Source: Patescibacteria group bacterium (GTDB taxonomy: Bacteria; Patescibacteriota; Patescibacteriia; Patescibacteriales; GWC2-42-12). Taken from it: a stretch of DNA of 42,619 nucleotides. The stretch covers positions 1 through 42,619 of the forward strand of contig JAQVNC010000007.1 in the NCBI GenBank assembly GCA_028703305.1, in the 5' to 3' direction. The translations under genes were made by a program, and so were the position numbers. The notes below the pieces were generated by a model. It worked only from the letters and a program-made list of their open reading frames with translations, did not search any database and was not told the DNA's origin. Positions 1 through 11,798 of this stretch are shown here, piece by piece. Every line of letters begins with the position of its first letter. Positions within the stretch are counted from its first letter, which is position 1.

Positions 1-768
1 GGCGCCTAAAATCGCCCCCATATAAGGTATAAAAGAAAAAAATCCCACGAGCAGGGCTAAGACCAAAGCATAATCAACGCCCAAGATTAAAAGGCCGACA
101 TAAGACATGACCGCCAAAGATAATGACACAATTAATTGGCCCCTTAGCCAATGACCCAATTTTAATTGAATCCGATTGATCAAGTGCATAATATAGGCTT
201 GATTTTTTTCCGGAGCGATTGACCAAACTAATTTTTTTATGGCGCTTTCTTCAACCACCATGTAAAAAGTTAAAACCAAAATTAAAACAAAAGAAAAAAT
301 TCCGCCAAAAATATTAAACAAGGTAAAAAAAACTCCGGAAGCCGTGTTCTGCAAATAAGCGGTAATCACATCAAACGAACTTTTGGTATTATCTATCAGG
401 CCGTATTTTAAAGAATAATCTTTTAAAACGCTGAATTTTGAAGAAACAGACTCATAATAACTTGGGAAATTATTCGCCAGGCCGTTAATTTCACTGATAA
501 TCGGCGGGATTATTAAATATAAAGTCGCGGCTAAAACGCCAAAAACTATTAAATACAGCATTAAAACACTGGCTGAACGGGGAATTTTCTTTTTCTTAAG
601 CTTATCAACCCAAGGATCCAGGGCGCTGGAAAAAACCAAAGAGACAAAAAATAAAATTAGAATATCGCTGATCAAATATAAAAAATAGCCTAAAACAAAA
701 ATGGCAATAGTTTTAATTATTGTGCCGCTGGTGATAGTTATGCTAATTGGCTGTTTATCTAATTCCAT
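1..768 (-). CDS. AI-2E family transporter (partial, N-terminal 256 residues)
   Basis: Multi-spanning membrane protein of the AI-2E/PerM-like transporter family. The reading frame opens with ATG at 766-768 (MELDKQPISI) and runs open to base 1, where the window ends, so the C-terminal part is missing. Visible are an N-terminal hydrophobic pair (about residues 17-50), a third helix near residue 70, a long soluble loop (about 95-145) and further helices ending in a GFFSFIPYMGAILGA segment, which matches the conserved region of this family. The family exports small molecules or, in some members, ions; the substrate cannot be read from sequence. A -10 box lies 6 nt before the ATG, so the mRNA is probably leaderless. 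Family assignment is confident, substrate is not. Confidence 0.85.
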   Translation of the reverse strand, partial: MELDKQPISITITSGTIIKTIAIFVLGYFLYLISDILILFFVSLVFSSALDPWVDKLKKKKIPRSASVLMLYLIVFGVLAATLYLIIPPIISEINGLANNFPSYYESVSSKFSVLKDYSLKYGLIDNTKSSFDVITAYLQNTASGVFFTLFNIFGGIFSFVLILVLTFYMVVEESAIKKLVWSIAPEKNQAYIMHLINRIQLKLGHWLRGQLIVSLSLAVMSYVGLLILGVDYALVLALLVGFFSFIPYMGAILGA

Positions 769-990
769 ATGCTAATTATAAAACATTGGCAAAATTAGAG
801 CAAACTATTATTTTCATATAGATACAATTCAAAATCACCCGGGGGTTCGGGGTGACGAATAAGCGCCAAAGCGTAAGCGTCTAAAGATTAATCAACATAA
901 TAGCGCATTGAGTCACCCCGAAACTTCTTTGGTTACTTTCTTAGTTATAAGAAAGTAACCCCTAGCGGAGCGTCACGAATGTCTAAAATA
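769..990. repeat. Gene-free spacer with two inverted repeats
   Basis: No coding gene is seen between the AI-2E start and the groEL terminator. The spacer holds an 11-bp inverted repeat, TTCGGGGTGAC (846-856) with GTCACCCCGAA (912-922), and a perfect 13-bp hairpin, GGTTACTTTCTTA (931-943) with TAAGAAAGTAACC (948-960), loop GTTA. The text around 961-980 (TAGCGGAGCGTCACGAA) resembles the repeat units found elsewhere in the window, so this is probably a decayed repeat cluster. Confidence 0.55.
775..803 (-). promoter_or_regulatory. Promoter of the AI-2E gene, probably leaderless
   Basis: On the minus strand TTGCTC (798-803), a 17-nt spacer and a perfect TATAAT (775-780) precede the ATG by only 6 nt. 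Transcription would start at or next to the start codon. The -35 match is weak (3 of 6). Confidence 0.5.
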
Positions 991-1023
991 AAAATAGGAT
1001 AGTTCATTGTACTATCCTATTTT
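991..1023 (-). terminator. Terminator after groEL (bidirectional)
   Basis: A 13-bp perfect stem, AAAATAGGATAGT (991-1003) and ACTATCCTATTTT (1011-1023), with a 7-nt loop and T-rich flanks on both sides. It stands about 50 nt after the groEL stop and would also stop plus-strand transcription. Confidence 0.8.
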
Positions 1024-1071
1024 TTTATATTATAATTTTTTTTATTTATAGCCAGAAGCCTTGGCGAAGGA

Positions 1072-2786
<1,715 letters not shown>

Positions 2787-2816
2787 AAATGCGTTGCCAT
2801 GACAACAAGTTAATTT

Positions 2817-3107
2817 TTATTCTAACACTGCGAGTATATCGCTCTCGCTTATTATCAAATATTCCACTCCGTCAACTTTTATTTCGTCCGGAGAATATTT
2901 TTTAAACATAACTTTATCGCCGACTTTAACGCTCATAGGCGCTCTTTGTCCGTTGTCCAATAGTTTGCCATCGCCCACGGCAACTACTTCGCCTTTTTCC
3001 GGCTTTTCTTTATCTATGGTGTCGGGCAAAACTATGCCAGACTTGGTGATTTCAGCCTCGGTAATCGGCTTGACCACGATATGGTCATGTAAAGGTTTTA
3101 ACTTCAT
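2817..3107 (-). CDS. groS: Co-chaperonin GroES (Hsp10)
   Basis: Seven-subunit lid of the GroEL folding chamber. The 96 residues cover the whole family length: MKLKPLHDHIVVKPI at the start, the mobile-loop region ITKSGIVLPDT (about residues 20-30) that contacts GroEL, and the conserved end KVMFKKYSPDEIKVDGVEYLIISESDILAVLE. It is the first gene of the operon; groEL follows after a 95-nt spacer holding a palindromic repeat. The long leader (about 140 nt from the predicted start site) carries CIRCE at its 5' end and another copy of the same palindrome. No Shine-Dalgarno precedes the ATG. Confidence 0.98.
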   Translation of the reverse strand: MKLKPLHDHIVVKPITEAEITKSGIVLPDTIDKEKPEKGEVVAVGDGKLLDNGQRAPMSVKVGDKVMFKKYSPDEIKVDGVEYLIISESDILAVLE

Positions 3108-3114
3108 ATAAAAT

Positions 3115-3145
3115 CTCGTAACTCATAGCGCGCAACCCGCAACTC
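3115..3145. repeat. GTAACTC/GCGCAAC word cluster in the groES leader
   Basis: A run of the words CTCGTAACTC, GCGCGCAAC and CGCAACTC. Longer versions of this word cluster occur at 9541-9576 and, in the opposite orientation, at 9601-9630 between atpB and atpE. Confidence 0.55.
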
Positions 3146-3150
3146 TTTTT

Positions 3151-3178
3151 GTCATTCCCGCGCAGGCGGGAATCCAGG
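3151..3178. repeat. ATTCCCGC/GCGGGAAT palindromic repeat, groES leader
   Basis: Second copy of the palindrome at 2760-2786, differing by one loop base (CAGG for CAAG). It would form a hairpin in the groES 5' leader, between CIRCE and the start codon. Confidence 0.8.
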
Positions 3179-3215
3179 AGTGTACACGCTAAAGTTTATT
3201 AATTAATAATTTAAT

Positions 3216-3242
3216 TTAGCACTCTCATTCATCAAGTGCTAA
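3216..3242 (-). promoter_or_regulatory. CIRCE operator (HrcA site) of groESL
   Basis: Read on the minus strand: TTAGCACTT, 9-nt spacer, GAGTGCTAA. This matches the CIRCE consensus TTAGCACTC-N9-GAGTGCTAA at 17 of 18 positions. It starts about 10 nt after the -10 box, so it overlaps the transcription start region, as usual for HrcA-repressed heat-shock operons. The hrcA gene itself is not in the window. Confidence 0.95.
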
Positions 3243-3252
3243 TTATTATTGT

Positions 3253-3280
3253 ATTTTACCAGCATTACAGCGATTGTCAA
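3253..3280 (-). promoter_or_regulatory. Sigma70 promoter of groESL
   Basis: Minus strand: perfect TTGACA (3275-3280), 16-nt spacer, TAAAAT (3253-3258), directly followed by CIRCE. Confidence 0.85.
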
Positions 3281-3304
3281 GTATATAAAATTTAGGCTTA
3301 TTTT

Positions 3305-3338
3305 TAATAAAAAGCGATTAAGCAAAAGCTAAATCGCT
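3305..3338 (-). terminator. Terminator at the end of the atp/SnoaL-like transcript
   Basis: Minus-strand hairpin AGCGATTTAGC (3328-3338) with GCTTAATCGCT (3313-3323), one mismatch, followed by a run of five T. It lies 30 nt after the stop of the gene at 3368. Confidence 0.75.
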
Positions 3339-3367
3339 AAATATAAAAAATCTATTATGCAATATTT

Positions 3368-3799
3368 TTATTCTGGCTTAATTGATGAATGGTGATGCAA
3401 AATTTCAAAACTGCCATCTTCTTTTAATCTGACGACATAAGAGAATCTGGCCTTGACAATGTCTTTTTTATCATCAGTCCCCAATTCAAAATTGTACATT
3501 CCTGAATGCAAATAAATATCAGGTCCAAGGGTTTGAACTTCGTCATCAACAATCTCGCCGGTAGGTTTTTTTTCAAGGAAATGCTTAAAATATTCCTCTG
3601 CTCCACTTCGACCTTTTTTAAATTCTCCGGAAACAGTCGGCAAAAAAGTCGCGCCCTCCGCGTAAAGTTCGGCCACTTTCTTTTGATCGCCGGTTTTGAG
3701 AGCCTGATTCCAAATTGAAAAATTACACCTGGCGATTTTTTTGATTTCCTCTATGTTAGCCTCCATAAGTTTAACATTTTTATTATCTAAATTTTCCAT
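3368..3799 (-). CDS. CaMKII-association-domain / SnoaL-like protein
   Basis: A 143-residue cytosolic protein with the NTF2-like (cone-shaped alpha+beta) fold. The pattern IWNQALKTGDQKKVAELYAE (about residues 29-48), the middle GRSGAEEYFKHFLEKKP and the ending EILHHHSSIKPE fit the bacterial SgcJ/EcaC or CaMKII_AD families, whose members often form homo-oligomers around a small pocket. No catalytic activity can be assigned. It starts 19 nt after the atpC stop without an obvious promoter and ends just before a strong terminator, so it is probably the last gene of the ATP synthase transcript. That linkage is inferred from spacing only. Fold assignment is good, function unknown. Confidence 0.8.
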   Translation of the reverse strand: MENLDNKNVKLMEANIEEIKKIARCNFSIWNQALKTGDQKKVAELYAEGATFLPTVSGEFKKGRSGAEEYFKHFLEKKPTGEIVDDEVQTLGPDIYLHSGMYNFELGTDDKKDIVKARFSYVVRLKEDGSFEILHHHSSIKPE

Positions 3800-3818
3800 A
3801 TTGTTTTATTATTTTTTA

Positions 3819-4256
3819 TTATTCTAAATTTTTAATTTTCCGCCACCTTCTAATCGCTTTAGTGCGCGCCAATTCGCGTTCAATCGCGGCATTAACTTCG
3901 GCAAAATTAACTTCCTCTCCCTGCCTGGCTTTTTCTTTAAGCTCGGAGGCTCTTCTATGCGCTTCTTCGGCCCGGCTCATATCAAGCTCTTCGGCCCGTT
4001 CGGCCGTATCCGCCAAAATTACCACTTTATCTCTTAAAACTTCTAAAAAACCGCCAGAAATAGATATAACATCTTCCTGGCCGTTTCTTTTTTTTACATG
4101 AATCACACCCGGTATTAAACTTGATACCAAAGGAATATGATTAGGCAAAACCGTAATCTCTCCGGTTCTGGTCGGCAGGATAATCTGGGTAATTTCTTCC
4201 TTAAGCACTACCCTCTCCGGAGTCACGATTTCAAATTTTATGAATTTATCAGACAT
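3819..4256 (-). CDS. atpC: F1 ATP synthase epsilon subunit
   Basis: Central-stalk subunit that binds gamma and the c ring and can inhibit ATP hydrolysis. The 145-residue product has the N-terminal beta sandwich (FEIVTPERVVLKEEITQIILPTRTGEITVLPNHIPLVSSL, given here only as positions 8-47) followed by the C-terminal helical hairpin with the Ala/Glu/Arg-rich segment RAEEAHRRASELKEKARQGE (about 95-115). Gene order is atpD, atpC, with a 12-nt gap. The length is close to the family norm of 130-145. Confidence 0.93.
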   Translation of the reverse strand: MSDKFIKFEIVTPERVVLKEEITQIILPTRTGEITVLPNHIPLVSSLIPGVIHVKKRNGQEDVISISGGFLEVLRDKVVILADTAERAEELDMSRAEEAHRRASELKEKARQGEEVNFAEVNAAIERELARTKAIRRWRKIKNLE

Positions 4257-4268
4257 AAATTAATAATT

Positions 4269-6651
<2,383 letters not shown>

Positions 6652-6657
6652 GTAAAA

Positions 6658-8184
6658 TTATTTTATTAAATAATCCAAACCGCTTTTATAATCATTTATT
6701 AAACTTTTCATTTCCGCTTCCAGCTTTTCGCTTAACTCTTTTTTCTCCGTGATTTCTTTTAAAATTTTCGCGCCGGACGAGGCCGCGTATTTATATAAGC
6801 CGGCTTCAAAATCGGATATTTTTTCTACCGGCACATCATCAGCCAAGCCGTTAATTAAGGCGAAAAAGACTAAAATCTGGTTAGCGACCGGAACCGGCGA
6901 ATATTGGCCTTGCTTAAATATTTCTTGCAGCCTTTTGCCGCGCTCCAATTTAGCCATAGTATCTTTATCCAGTTCCGAACCGTATTGGGCAAAAGCGGCC
7001 AGTTCTCTAAACTGCGCGGCTTCAAGCTTCATCTTGCCGGCGACTTTTTTCATGGCCTTAATCTGGGCGTCCGAGCCAACGCGGGAGACGGATAAACCGG
7101 CGTCAACAGCCGGTCGGCTACCTTGATAAAATAATTCCGGCATTAAATAAATCTGGCCGTCGGTAATGGATATAACGTTGGTCGGAATATAGGCCGACAT
7201 ATCACCTGACTGGGTTTCAATAATTGGCAAGGCCGTGATTGAACCGCCGCCGAATTCCTGGCTTAATTTACAAGCGCGTTCTAAGAGGCGTGAATGCAAA
7301 TAGAAAACATCGCCAGGATAAGCTTCTCGTCCCGGCGGGCGGCGCAGTAATAGAGAAATTTCGCGATAAGCTACCGCGTGTTTTGATAAATCGTCATAAA
7401 CTATTAAAACGTCTTCGCCTTTATCTAAAAAGTATTCGGCCATGGCGCAGCCGGCATAAGGCGCGATATAAAGTAAAGAAGCCGGATCAGAAGCGCCGGC
7501 TAAAACCACAGTCGTATATTCAAGCGCGCCGAACTGCTCCAATTTGCCAACAATACCGGCAACTTTTGATTCTTTTTGTCCGATCGCCACATAAATGCAT
7601 TTCATGTTCTGACCTTTTTGGTTAATAATGGCGTCAATGGCAATGGCGCTTTTGCCGATCTGGCGGTCGCCGATAATTAATTCTCTTTGGCCGCGGCCGA
7701 TTGGAATAATGGCGTCAATGGCTTTAATGCCGGTTTGCACCGGCTGCTTGACTTTTTCTCTGGTAATTACGCCCGGGGCGATTTTTTCCACCGGATAAAA
7801 TTTATCCGCTTGGATTTCACCCTTGCCGTCAAGCGGCACGCCCAAAGGATTAACCACGCGGCCAATTACGCCGTTACCGACCGGCACTTCCAAAATTCTA
7901 TTTAAGCATTTAACTTCGTCGCCTTCTTTAATGCCAAGATAATCGCCTAAAATAATCGCTCCGACACGGTCTTCTTCTAAATTTAAAGCCATGCCATAAA
8001 CCGAACCGGCGGCGGATTTAAACTCTAACATCTCCGACATCATCACCTCGGAAATACCTTCAATTCTGGCAATGCCGTCGCCGATTTCAATTACTCGGCC
8101 GACGGTTTCATGCTTAACTTCGGCCTTAAATCCGGCAATCTGTTCTTTAAGTTGTTCAACGATAAAATCTTTGGTAGTGCTCAT
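6658..8184 (-). CDS. atpA: F1 ATP synthase alpha subunit
   Basis: Non-catalytic nucleotide-binding subunit of F1. 508 residues, the usual length. Walker A is [15 protein letters not shown] (near residue 170); the conserved segments [20 protein letters not shown] (about 268-287), the arginine-finger region [10 protein letters not shown] (near 370) and the C-terminal helical domain are intact. The ATG at 8184 gives [16 protein letters not shown]. It is separated from atpH by 176 nt that hold a long inverted-repeat element, the largest gap in this operon. Confidence 0.97.
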   Translation of the reverse strand: MSTTKDFIVEQLKEQIAGFKAEVKHETVGRVIEIGDGIARIEGISEVMMSEMLEFKSAAGSVYGMALNLEEDRVGAIILGDYLGIKEGDEVKCLNRILEVPVGNGVIGRVVNPLGVPLDGKGEIQADKFYPVEKIAPGVITREKVKQPVQTGIKAIDAIIPIGRGQRELIIGDRQIGKSAIAIDAIINQKGQNMKCIYVAIGQKESKVAGIVGKLEQFGALEYTTVVLAGASDPASLLYIAPYAGCAMAEYFLDKGEDVLIVYDDLSKHAVAYREISLLLRRPPGREAYPGDVFYLHSRLLERACKLSQEFGGGSITALPIIETQSGDMSAYIPTNVISITDGQIYLMPELFYQGSRPAVDAGLSVSRVGSDAQIKAMKKVAGKMKLEAAQFRELAAFAQYGSELDKDTMAKLERGKRLQEIFKQGQYSPVPVANQILVFFALINGLADDVPVEKISDFEAGLYKYAASSGAKILKEITEKKELSEKLEAEMKSLINDYKSGLDYLIK

Positions 8185-8206
8185 ATATATAATTTAAAAT
8201 TTATAA

Positions 8207-8307
8207 TATCAAATAAAATTTAATGGCCGTAGAGCCCCGCCCGCCACGCAAGACGAGCTTGCGAGGCGTTGCGGGCAGGTTTGCTCGCTATTAAATTTTA
8301 TTTGATA
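8207..8307. repeat. Inverted-repeat element in the atpH-atpA spacer (copy A)
   Basis: Perfect 18-bp arms TATCAAATAAAATTTAAT (8207-8224) and ATTAAATTTTATTTGATA (8290-8307) enclose a 65-nt GC-rich core. The core starts GGCCGTAGAGC, continues GCCCGCC and holds nested inner pairs (CGCAAG/CTTGCG; GCCCGC/GCGGGC). The element at 26826 has the same core opening and is followed by the same tail. Confidence 0.85.
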
Positions 8308-8360
8308 CAATATATTTTTTGAAAGTATTGAAAACTTTTTCTAAAAAAGTTTTCAAAGGT
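8304..8360. repeat. Conserved tail of copy A with TTGAAAAC hairpin
   Basis: The text from GATACAATATATTTTTTGAA to the end of the spacer is nearly identical to 26879-26935. It contains the inverted repeat TTGAAAACTTTTT / AAAAAGTTTTCAA. In both places it directly follows the stop codon of the upstream minus-strand gene (atpH here, nadK there). Confidence 0.8.
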
Positions 8361-8762
8361 TTATTTTATTAATTTATCTTTTAAATCAACTAATTGCGTT
8401 TTTAAACTTCCGTCAACCACTCTATCGCCATATCTTATTACCACTCCGCCTAAAATATCTTTATTAATTTCCCGGCTTAACATAACTTCTTTGGCGCCGG
8501 ACAATTTAACAATATAATCTTTCAATAATTTAACGGCCGGCTTTTCAAGCACTTTGGCGCTAACCGCCCGCGCTTCCACTATGCCGTGTTTATTATTCCA
8601 GATTTTTATAAATTCAGCTGTGATTTTTTCCGCTTTGGACAGCTGATTATTTTCCGCTAAAATTTCCACGAATTTTTTAATAACAGCTTTAACCTGATTA
8701 GGCGACTTGCCGTCAACCGTTTCATACAAACTTAAAGCAAATTGTTTTATGGTAATTTTCAT
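8361..8762 (-). CDS. atpH: F1 ATP synthase delta subunit, short form
   Basis: Peripheral-stalk cap that joins F1 to the b subunits. The C-terminal part is convincing: GGVVIRYGDRVVDGSLKTQLVDLKDKL (positions about 105-131) matches the family signature. At 133 residues it is about 45 shorter than E. coli delta (177). Aligning from the C-terminus, the loss is at the N-terminus, so part of the six-helix bundle that grips the alpha subunits is missing. The start is fixed: atpF ends 1 nt upstream, leaving no room for a longer frame. Short delta subunits are plausible in reduced genomes; there is no sign of a frameshift. Confidence 0.88.
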   Translation of the reverse strand: MKITIKQFALSLYETVDGKSPNQVKAVIKKFVEILAENNQLSKAEKITAEFIKIWNNKHGIVEARAVSAKVLEKPAVKLLKDYIVKLSGAKEVMLSREINKDILGGVVIRYGDRVVDGSLKTQLVDLKDKLIK

Positions 8763-8763
8763 G

Positions 8764-9252
8764 TTATTTAATCATCTTTTTAATCATTTCTCTGTCTTTT
8801 TTTTCATCCATTTTTTCGCAGATTACTTTTTCTACTGCGGCCATAACTAAATCCGCCACTTCTTTTTTAATCTCTTTTAAAGTAGCCGCCTTTTCCGCCT
8901 GCATTTTCTGCTTTTCCTGATTGATAATCGCTCCGACTTCTTCTTTAACGCGCTTAATCTCCGCTTGCTTTTTAGCGTCCGCGTCGCTAGCGGCTTTTTC
9001 CAAAATTAAATTAGCCTGCTTTTTAGCTTGGATTATAACTTTATTAAATTCTGCCTGCGTTTCTGATAATTTTTCCTCAACTTTTTTAGCGTCATCCAGG
9101 CTTTTGGCGATTTTATCAGATCTTTCGCTCATTACTTTAGCTAGCGGCTTAAAAGCGAACCAATACAGGACTGAAAAAACAATGGCGAAGTTTATAACTT
9201 GGGCGATAATCAGCCTAAGGTCAAGATGAAAAGTTTCAATTAAATTTTCCAT
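8764..9252 (-). CDS. atpF: Fo ATP synthase b subunit
   Basis: Peripheral stator stalk, normally a dimer. 162 residues: one membrane helix (about residues 14-33, IIAQVINFAIVFSVLYWFAF) followed by PLAKVM and a long charged alpha-helical coiled coil rich in K, E and A to the end. This is the standard b-subunit architecture. Only one b gene is present in the operon, so the stalk is probably a homodimer rather than a b/b' pair. The stop is 1 nt from the atpH start, indicating translational coupling. Confidence 0.94.
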   Translation of the reverse strand: MENLIETFHLDLRLIIAQVINFAIVFSVLYWFAFKPLAKVMSERSDKIAKSLDDAKKVEEKLSETQAEFNKVIIQAKKQANLILEKAASDADAKKQAEIKRVKEEVGAIINQEKQKMQAEKAATLKEIKKEVADLVMAAVEKVICEKMDEKKDREMIKKMIK

Positions 9253-9318
9253 ATATTAGCAATAATTAATTAGTGATCTAGCCACTATCCCGAAAAATCG
9301 GGACAGTACGCCAAATTA

Positions 9319-9630
<312 letters not shown>

Positions 9631-9632
9631 AA

Positions 9633-10454
9633 TTAATGTTCTTCTTCGGTCGCCATCATGGTTAAATAAGTCAAAATCAACATGGTAAAAATTAAAGCCT
9701 GAATCGCGCCAACCATGACTTCCAAAAACATAAAAGGCACCGGCAAGCCGAAAGCTAAAATAGCGGCCATGGAGGCGACTAAAACTTCGCCGGCGAAAAT
9801 ATTGCCGAAAAGCCTGAATGACAGGCTGGCGACCTTAGCCAATTCGCTGATAATTTCCAATAGTCCGACAAAAACTTTAATCGGATTAACTATTAACACC
9901 GACGGGTCCTTTAATACTTTTTTGGGAATTTCCAATAATGCCTTAAGATTGATAAACTTATTAAAATATTTCCAGGCGCCAACGGAGATGATGCCAAAAA
10001 TATGGCTGGCTATTACGCCGATTAAAGCTAAGGCCAGAGTGGTATTTAAATCGGCCGTGCCGCCCCGAAAAAATGGCACAAATACTTTTTTACCATGTTC
10101 GGAAACCACCTGGCCGACCGAACCTACGCCGGGGAGCAGCCCCAGCCAATTATTTAATAAAATAAAAACAAAAAAACTTAAAACGAAAGGAAAAACTTTT
10201 AAAGTCTTTTTTCTTGAACCGGTAACCGAATCAAAAACATCAAACAGCATTTCTATGCCCGCCTCCATGAAATTCTGGATGCCGCGGGGTATTAATTTTA
10301 TTTTAGATTTAAAATATAAGCCGAAGATGACAACCAATAAAACCACCAGCCAAGTATTAAGCAAAGAATTGGTTATCTGAAAATCGCCAAAATGAAAAAT
10401 AGGTTCGGCGTAAAGAGTGTGTTCGCTAATAATTTGGTTAGTGTCGGCTGGCAT
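9633..10454 (-). CDS. atpB: Fo ATP synthase a subunit
   Basis: Stator channel protein through which protons reach the c ring. 273 residues with five to six membrane helices. The key region is ASLSFRLFGNIFAGE (about residues 209-223), whose arginine is the essential stator charge facing the c-ring glutamate. The last helices are GAIQALIFTMLILTYLTMM. The N-terminal region up to residue 25 is predicted outside or periplasmic. I chose ATG at 10452-10454 (MPADTNQ); a TTG six codons upstream is possible but has no support. Gene order after the atpZ-like gene is classical. Confidence 0.95.
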   Translation of the reverse strand: MPADTNQIISEHTLYAEPIFHFGDFQITNSLLNTWLVVLLVVIFGLYFKSKIKLIPRGIQNFMEAGIEMLFDVFDSVTGSRKKTLKVFPFVLSFFVFILLNNWLGLLPGVGSVGQVVSEHGKKVFVPFFRGGTADLNTTLALALIGVIASHIFGIISVGAWKYFNKFINLKALLEIPKKVLKDPSVLIVNPIKVFVGLLEIISELAKVASLSFRLFGNIFAGEVLVASMAAILAFGLPVPFMFLEVMVGAIQALIFTMLILTYLTMMATEEEH

Positions 10455-10517
10455 AGTTATGAAATAAAACAAAAAATTTGGTTAGTTTAAACCAAGCGTT
10501 TTAAAAATATTATTTGC

Positions 10518-10757
10518 CTATTTTTTTAATTCTTTAAAAGCGTTAACAATAAGTCCGGCGATAGAAATTATAAAAGCGATGCTGATACAGCTTAAAAGCA
10601 GCCAAGGTTCGCTATGATATTTTTTATCAAGCCATTTGCCTAAATATAAAGCGATAATAATCGGCGCCGCGATCCAAACTGACAGCTTCAAGAACATAAT
10701 CATAGCCGGCTGCCACCAAACGACCCGATTGCTCTTTTTTAATTCATTGCCAGACAT
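10518..10757 (-). CDS. AtpZ/AtpI-like small membrane protein of the ATP synthase operon
   Basis: A 79-residue protein with two predicted membrane helices (about residues 18-39 and 50-70) and the motif ALYLGKWLDKKYHSEPWLLL between them. This loop-helix pattern is that of the AtpZ/ATPase_gene1 family found as the first gene of many atp operons, where members help assemble the c ring or carry divalent ions. I chose ATG at 10755-10757 (MSGNELKKSN), since the upstream 24 codons show no similarity to the family. It is the promoter-proximal gene of the operon, about 60 nt from atpB. Confidence 0.82.
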   Translation of the reverse strand: MSGNELKKSNRVVWWQPAMIMFLKLSVWIAAPIIIALYLGKWLDKKYHSEPWLLLSCISIAFIISIAGLIVNAFKELKK

Positions 10758-10841
10758 ATTTTTAAAAAAAATAATCGGGACTACCGATGAATAATTTTCC
10801 GAGTATAAATTTTCGCTATTTATACACACCTATCCACTTCT

Positions 10842-10870
10842 TTTATACCTTAAAAATTAAAAACAGTCAA
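10842..10870 (-). promoter_or_regulatory. Promoter of the ATP synthase operon
   Basis: Minus strand: TTGACT (10865-10870), 17-nt spacer, TATAAA (10842-10847). It sits in the spacer after the tatD stop and gives a leader of about 75 nt before the atpZ-like gene. Confidence 0.8.
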
Positions 10871-10883
10871 TCCCCCGATATTT

Positions 10884-11723
10884 TTAAATATTGAATAATT
10901 TTCTGGCATTATTTGTGCTAATTTCAGCTATTCTTTCAAAACTTAAATTTTTAATCTCCGCTATTCTTTCAGCGACTTTTTTAACTAAGATCGGTTCATT
11001 TCTTTGCCCGCGGAAAGGCTCCGGCGTCATATAAGGGCAATCGGTTTCAATCATAAATTTATCATTGGGTATGCGACGGATTAAATCGTCCCATTTGGCG
11101 GAAAAAGTTATTAAGCCGGTAAAAGATATATTTAAGCCGAGAGTAAAATATTGCCAAGCTAATTCTTCGTCGCCGGAAAAGCAATGCATAACGCCCCAGG
11201 CTTTGTCTTTTGGCATAATGTCTTTATAATCTTTTCTGAATTTTTTTAAAATTTCCAGCATATCGTCGTGGGCTTGGCGGCAATGGATAATGGCCGGCAG
11301 TTTTAAATTCTTGGCCAATTCAAGCTGGCGCAAAAAAACTTCTTTTTGCCGACGCTTAAGCGCCGCCGGATCAGCCGCCGGGTCAAGATGATAATAATCC
11401 AAACCGATTTCGCCAATCGCCACTACCTTTTTAAACTGCGCCAATTTTTCATAAACATCATAGCTGAATTCTTCTCCGCGCGCGTTAAAATCATAATCAT
11501 CGCCGGTAGCTTTCTGCTCGTGCGTATGGATCGGGTGGAGTCCTACCGCGGCATAAACCCCTTTTTCATATTTATTGGCGTATTCCAAGGCGCGCTTGGA
11601 AGTTTTTGTTTCCGAGCCGACTAAAATCATCCAGGTGTCCGCGGCTAAAGAACGGCGTATTACCTCGTCGGCGTCGTCTTTAAAAGCGCTAAAATTTACA
11701 TGCGCATGGGTATCAATCAGCAT
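10884..11723 (-). CDS. TatD family metal-dependent hydrolase
   Basis: Cytosolic TIM-barrel metallohydrolase; TatD proteins act as 3'-5' DNA/RNA exonucleases and have a role in DNA damage responses. The 279 residues carry all metal-site motifs in order: DTHAH (4-8), GEIGLDYYHLDP (about 102-113), HCRQAHDDM (about 147-155), HCFSGDEE (about 180-187) and ETDCPYMTPEPFRG (positions about 227-240). Length is slightly above the usual 260. It follows sua5 after a 75-nt spacer holding one copy of the GTCATTGCGAG repeat. Family assignment is firm; the natural substrate is not fixed by sequence. Confidence 0.93.
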   Translation of the reverse strand: MLIDTHAHVNFSAFKDDADEVIRRSLAADTWMILVGSETKTSKRALEYANKYEKGVYAAVGLHPIHTHEQKATGDDYDFNARGEEFSYDVYEKLAQFKKVVAIGEIGLDYYHLDPAADPAALKRRQKEVFLRQLELAKNLKLPAIIHCRQAHDDMLEILKKFRKDYKDIMPKDKAWGVMHCFSGDEELAWQYFTLGLNISFTGLITFSAKWDDLIRRIPNDKFMIETDCPYMTPEPFRGQRNEPILVKKVAERIAEIKNLSFERIAEISTNNARKLFNI

Positions 11724-11733
11724 AAGTCATTTT

Positions 11734-11773
11734 GTCATTGCGAGGAGCGTCAGCGACGCGGCAATCTCACGAA
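11734..11773 (+). repeat. Solo GTCATTGCGAG-type repeat, sua5-tatD spacer
   Basis: Forty nucleotides reading GTCATTGCGAGGAGCGTCAG then CGACGCGGCAATCTCACGAA. This is the left arm of the paired elements at 17092 and 18657 without a right arm. Confidence 0.8.
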
Positions 11774-11798
11774 CATTAATTATATTTAATACTCACCA

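Noticed and set aside
7239-7625. Basic open frame antisense to atpA
   Set aside because: The composition is that expected from the complement of atpA codons; no ribosome-binding site or promoter.
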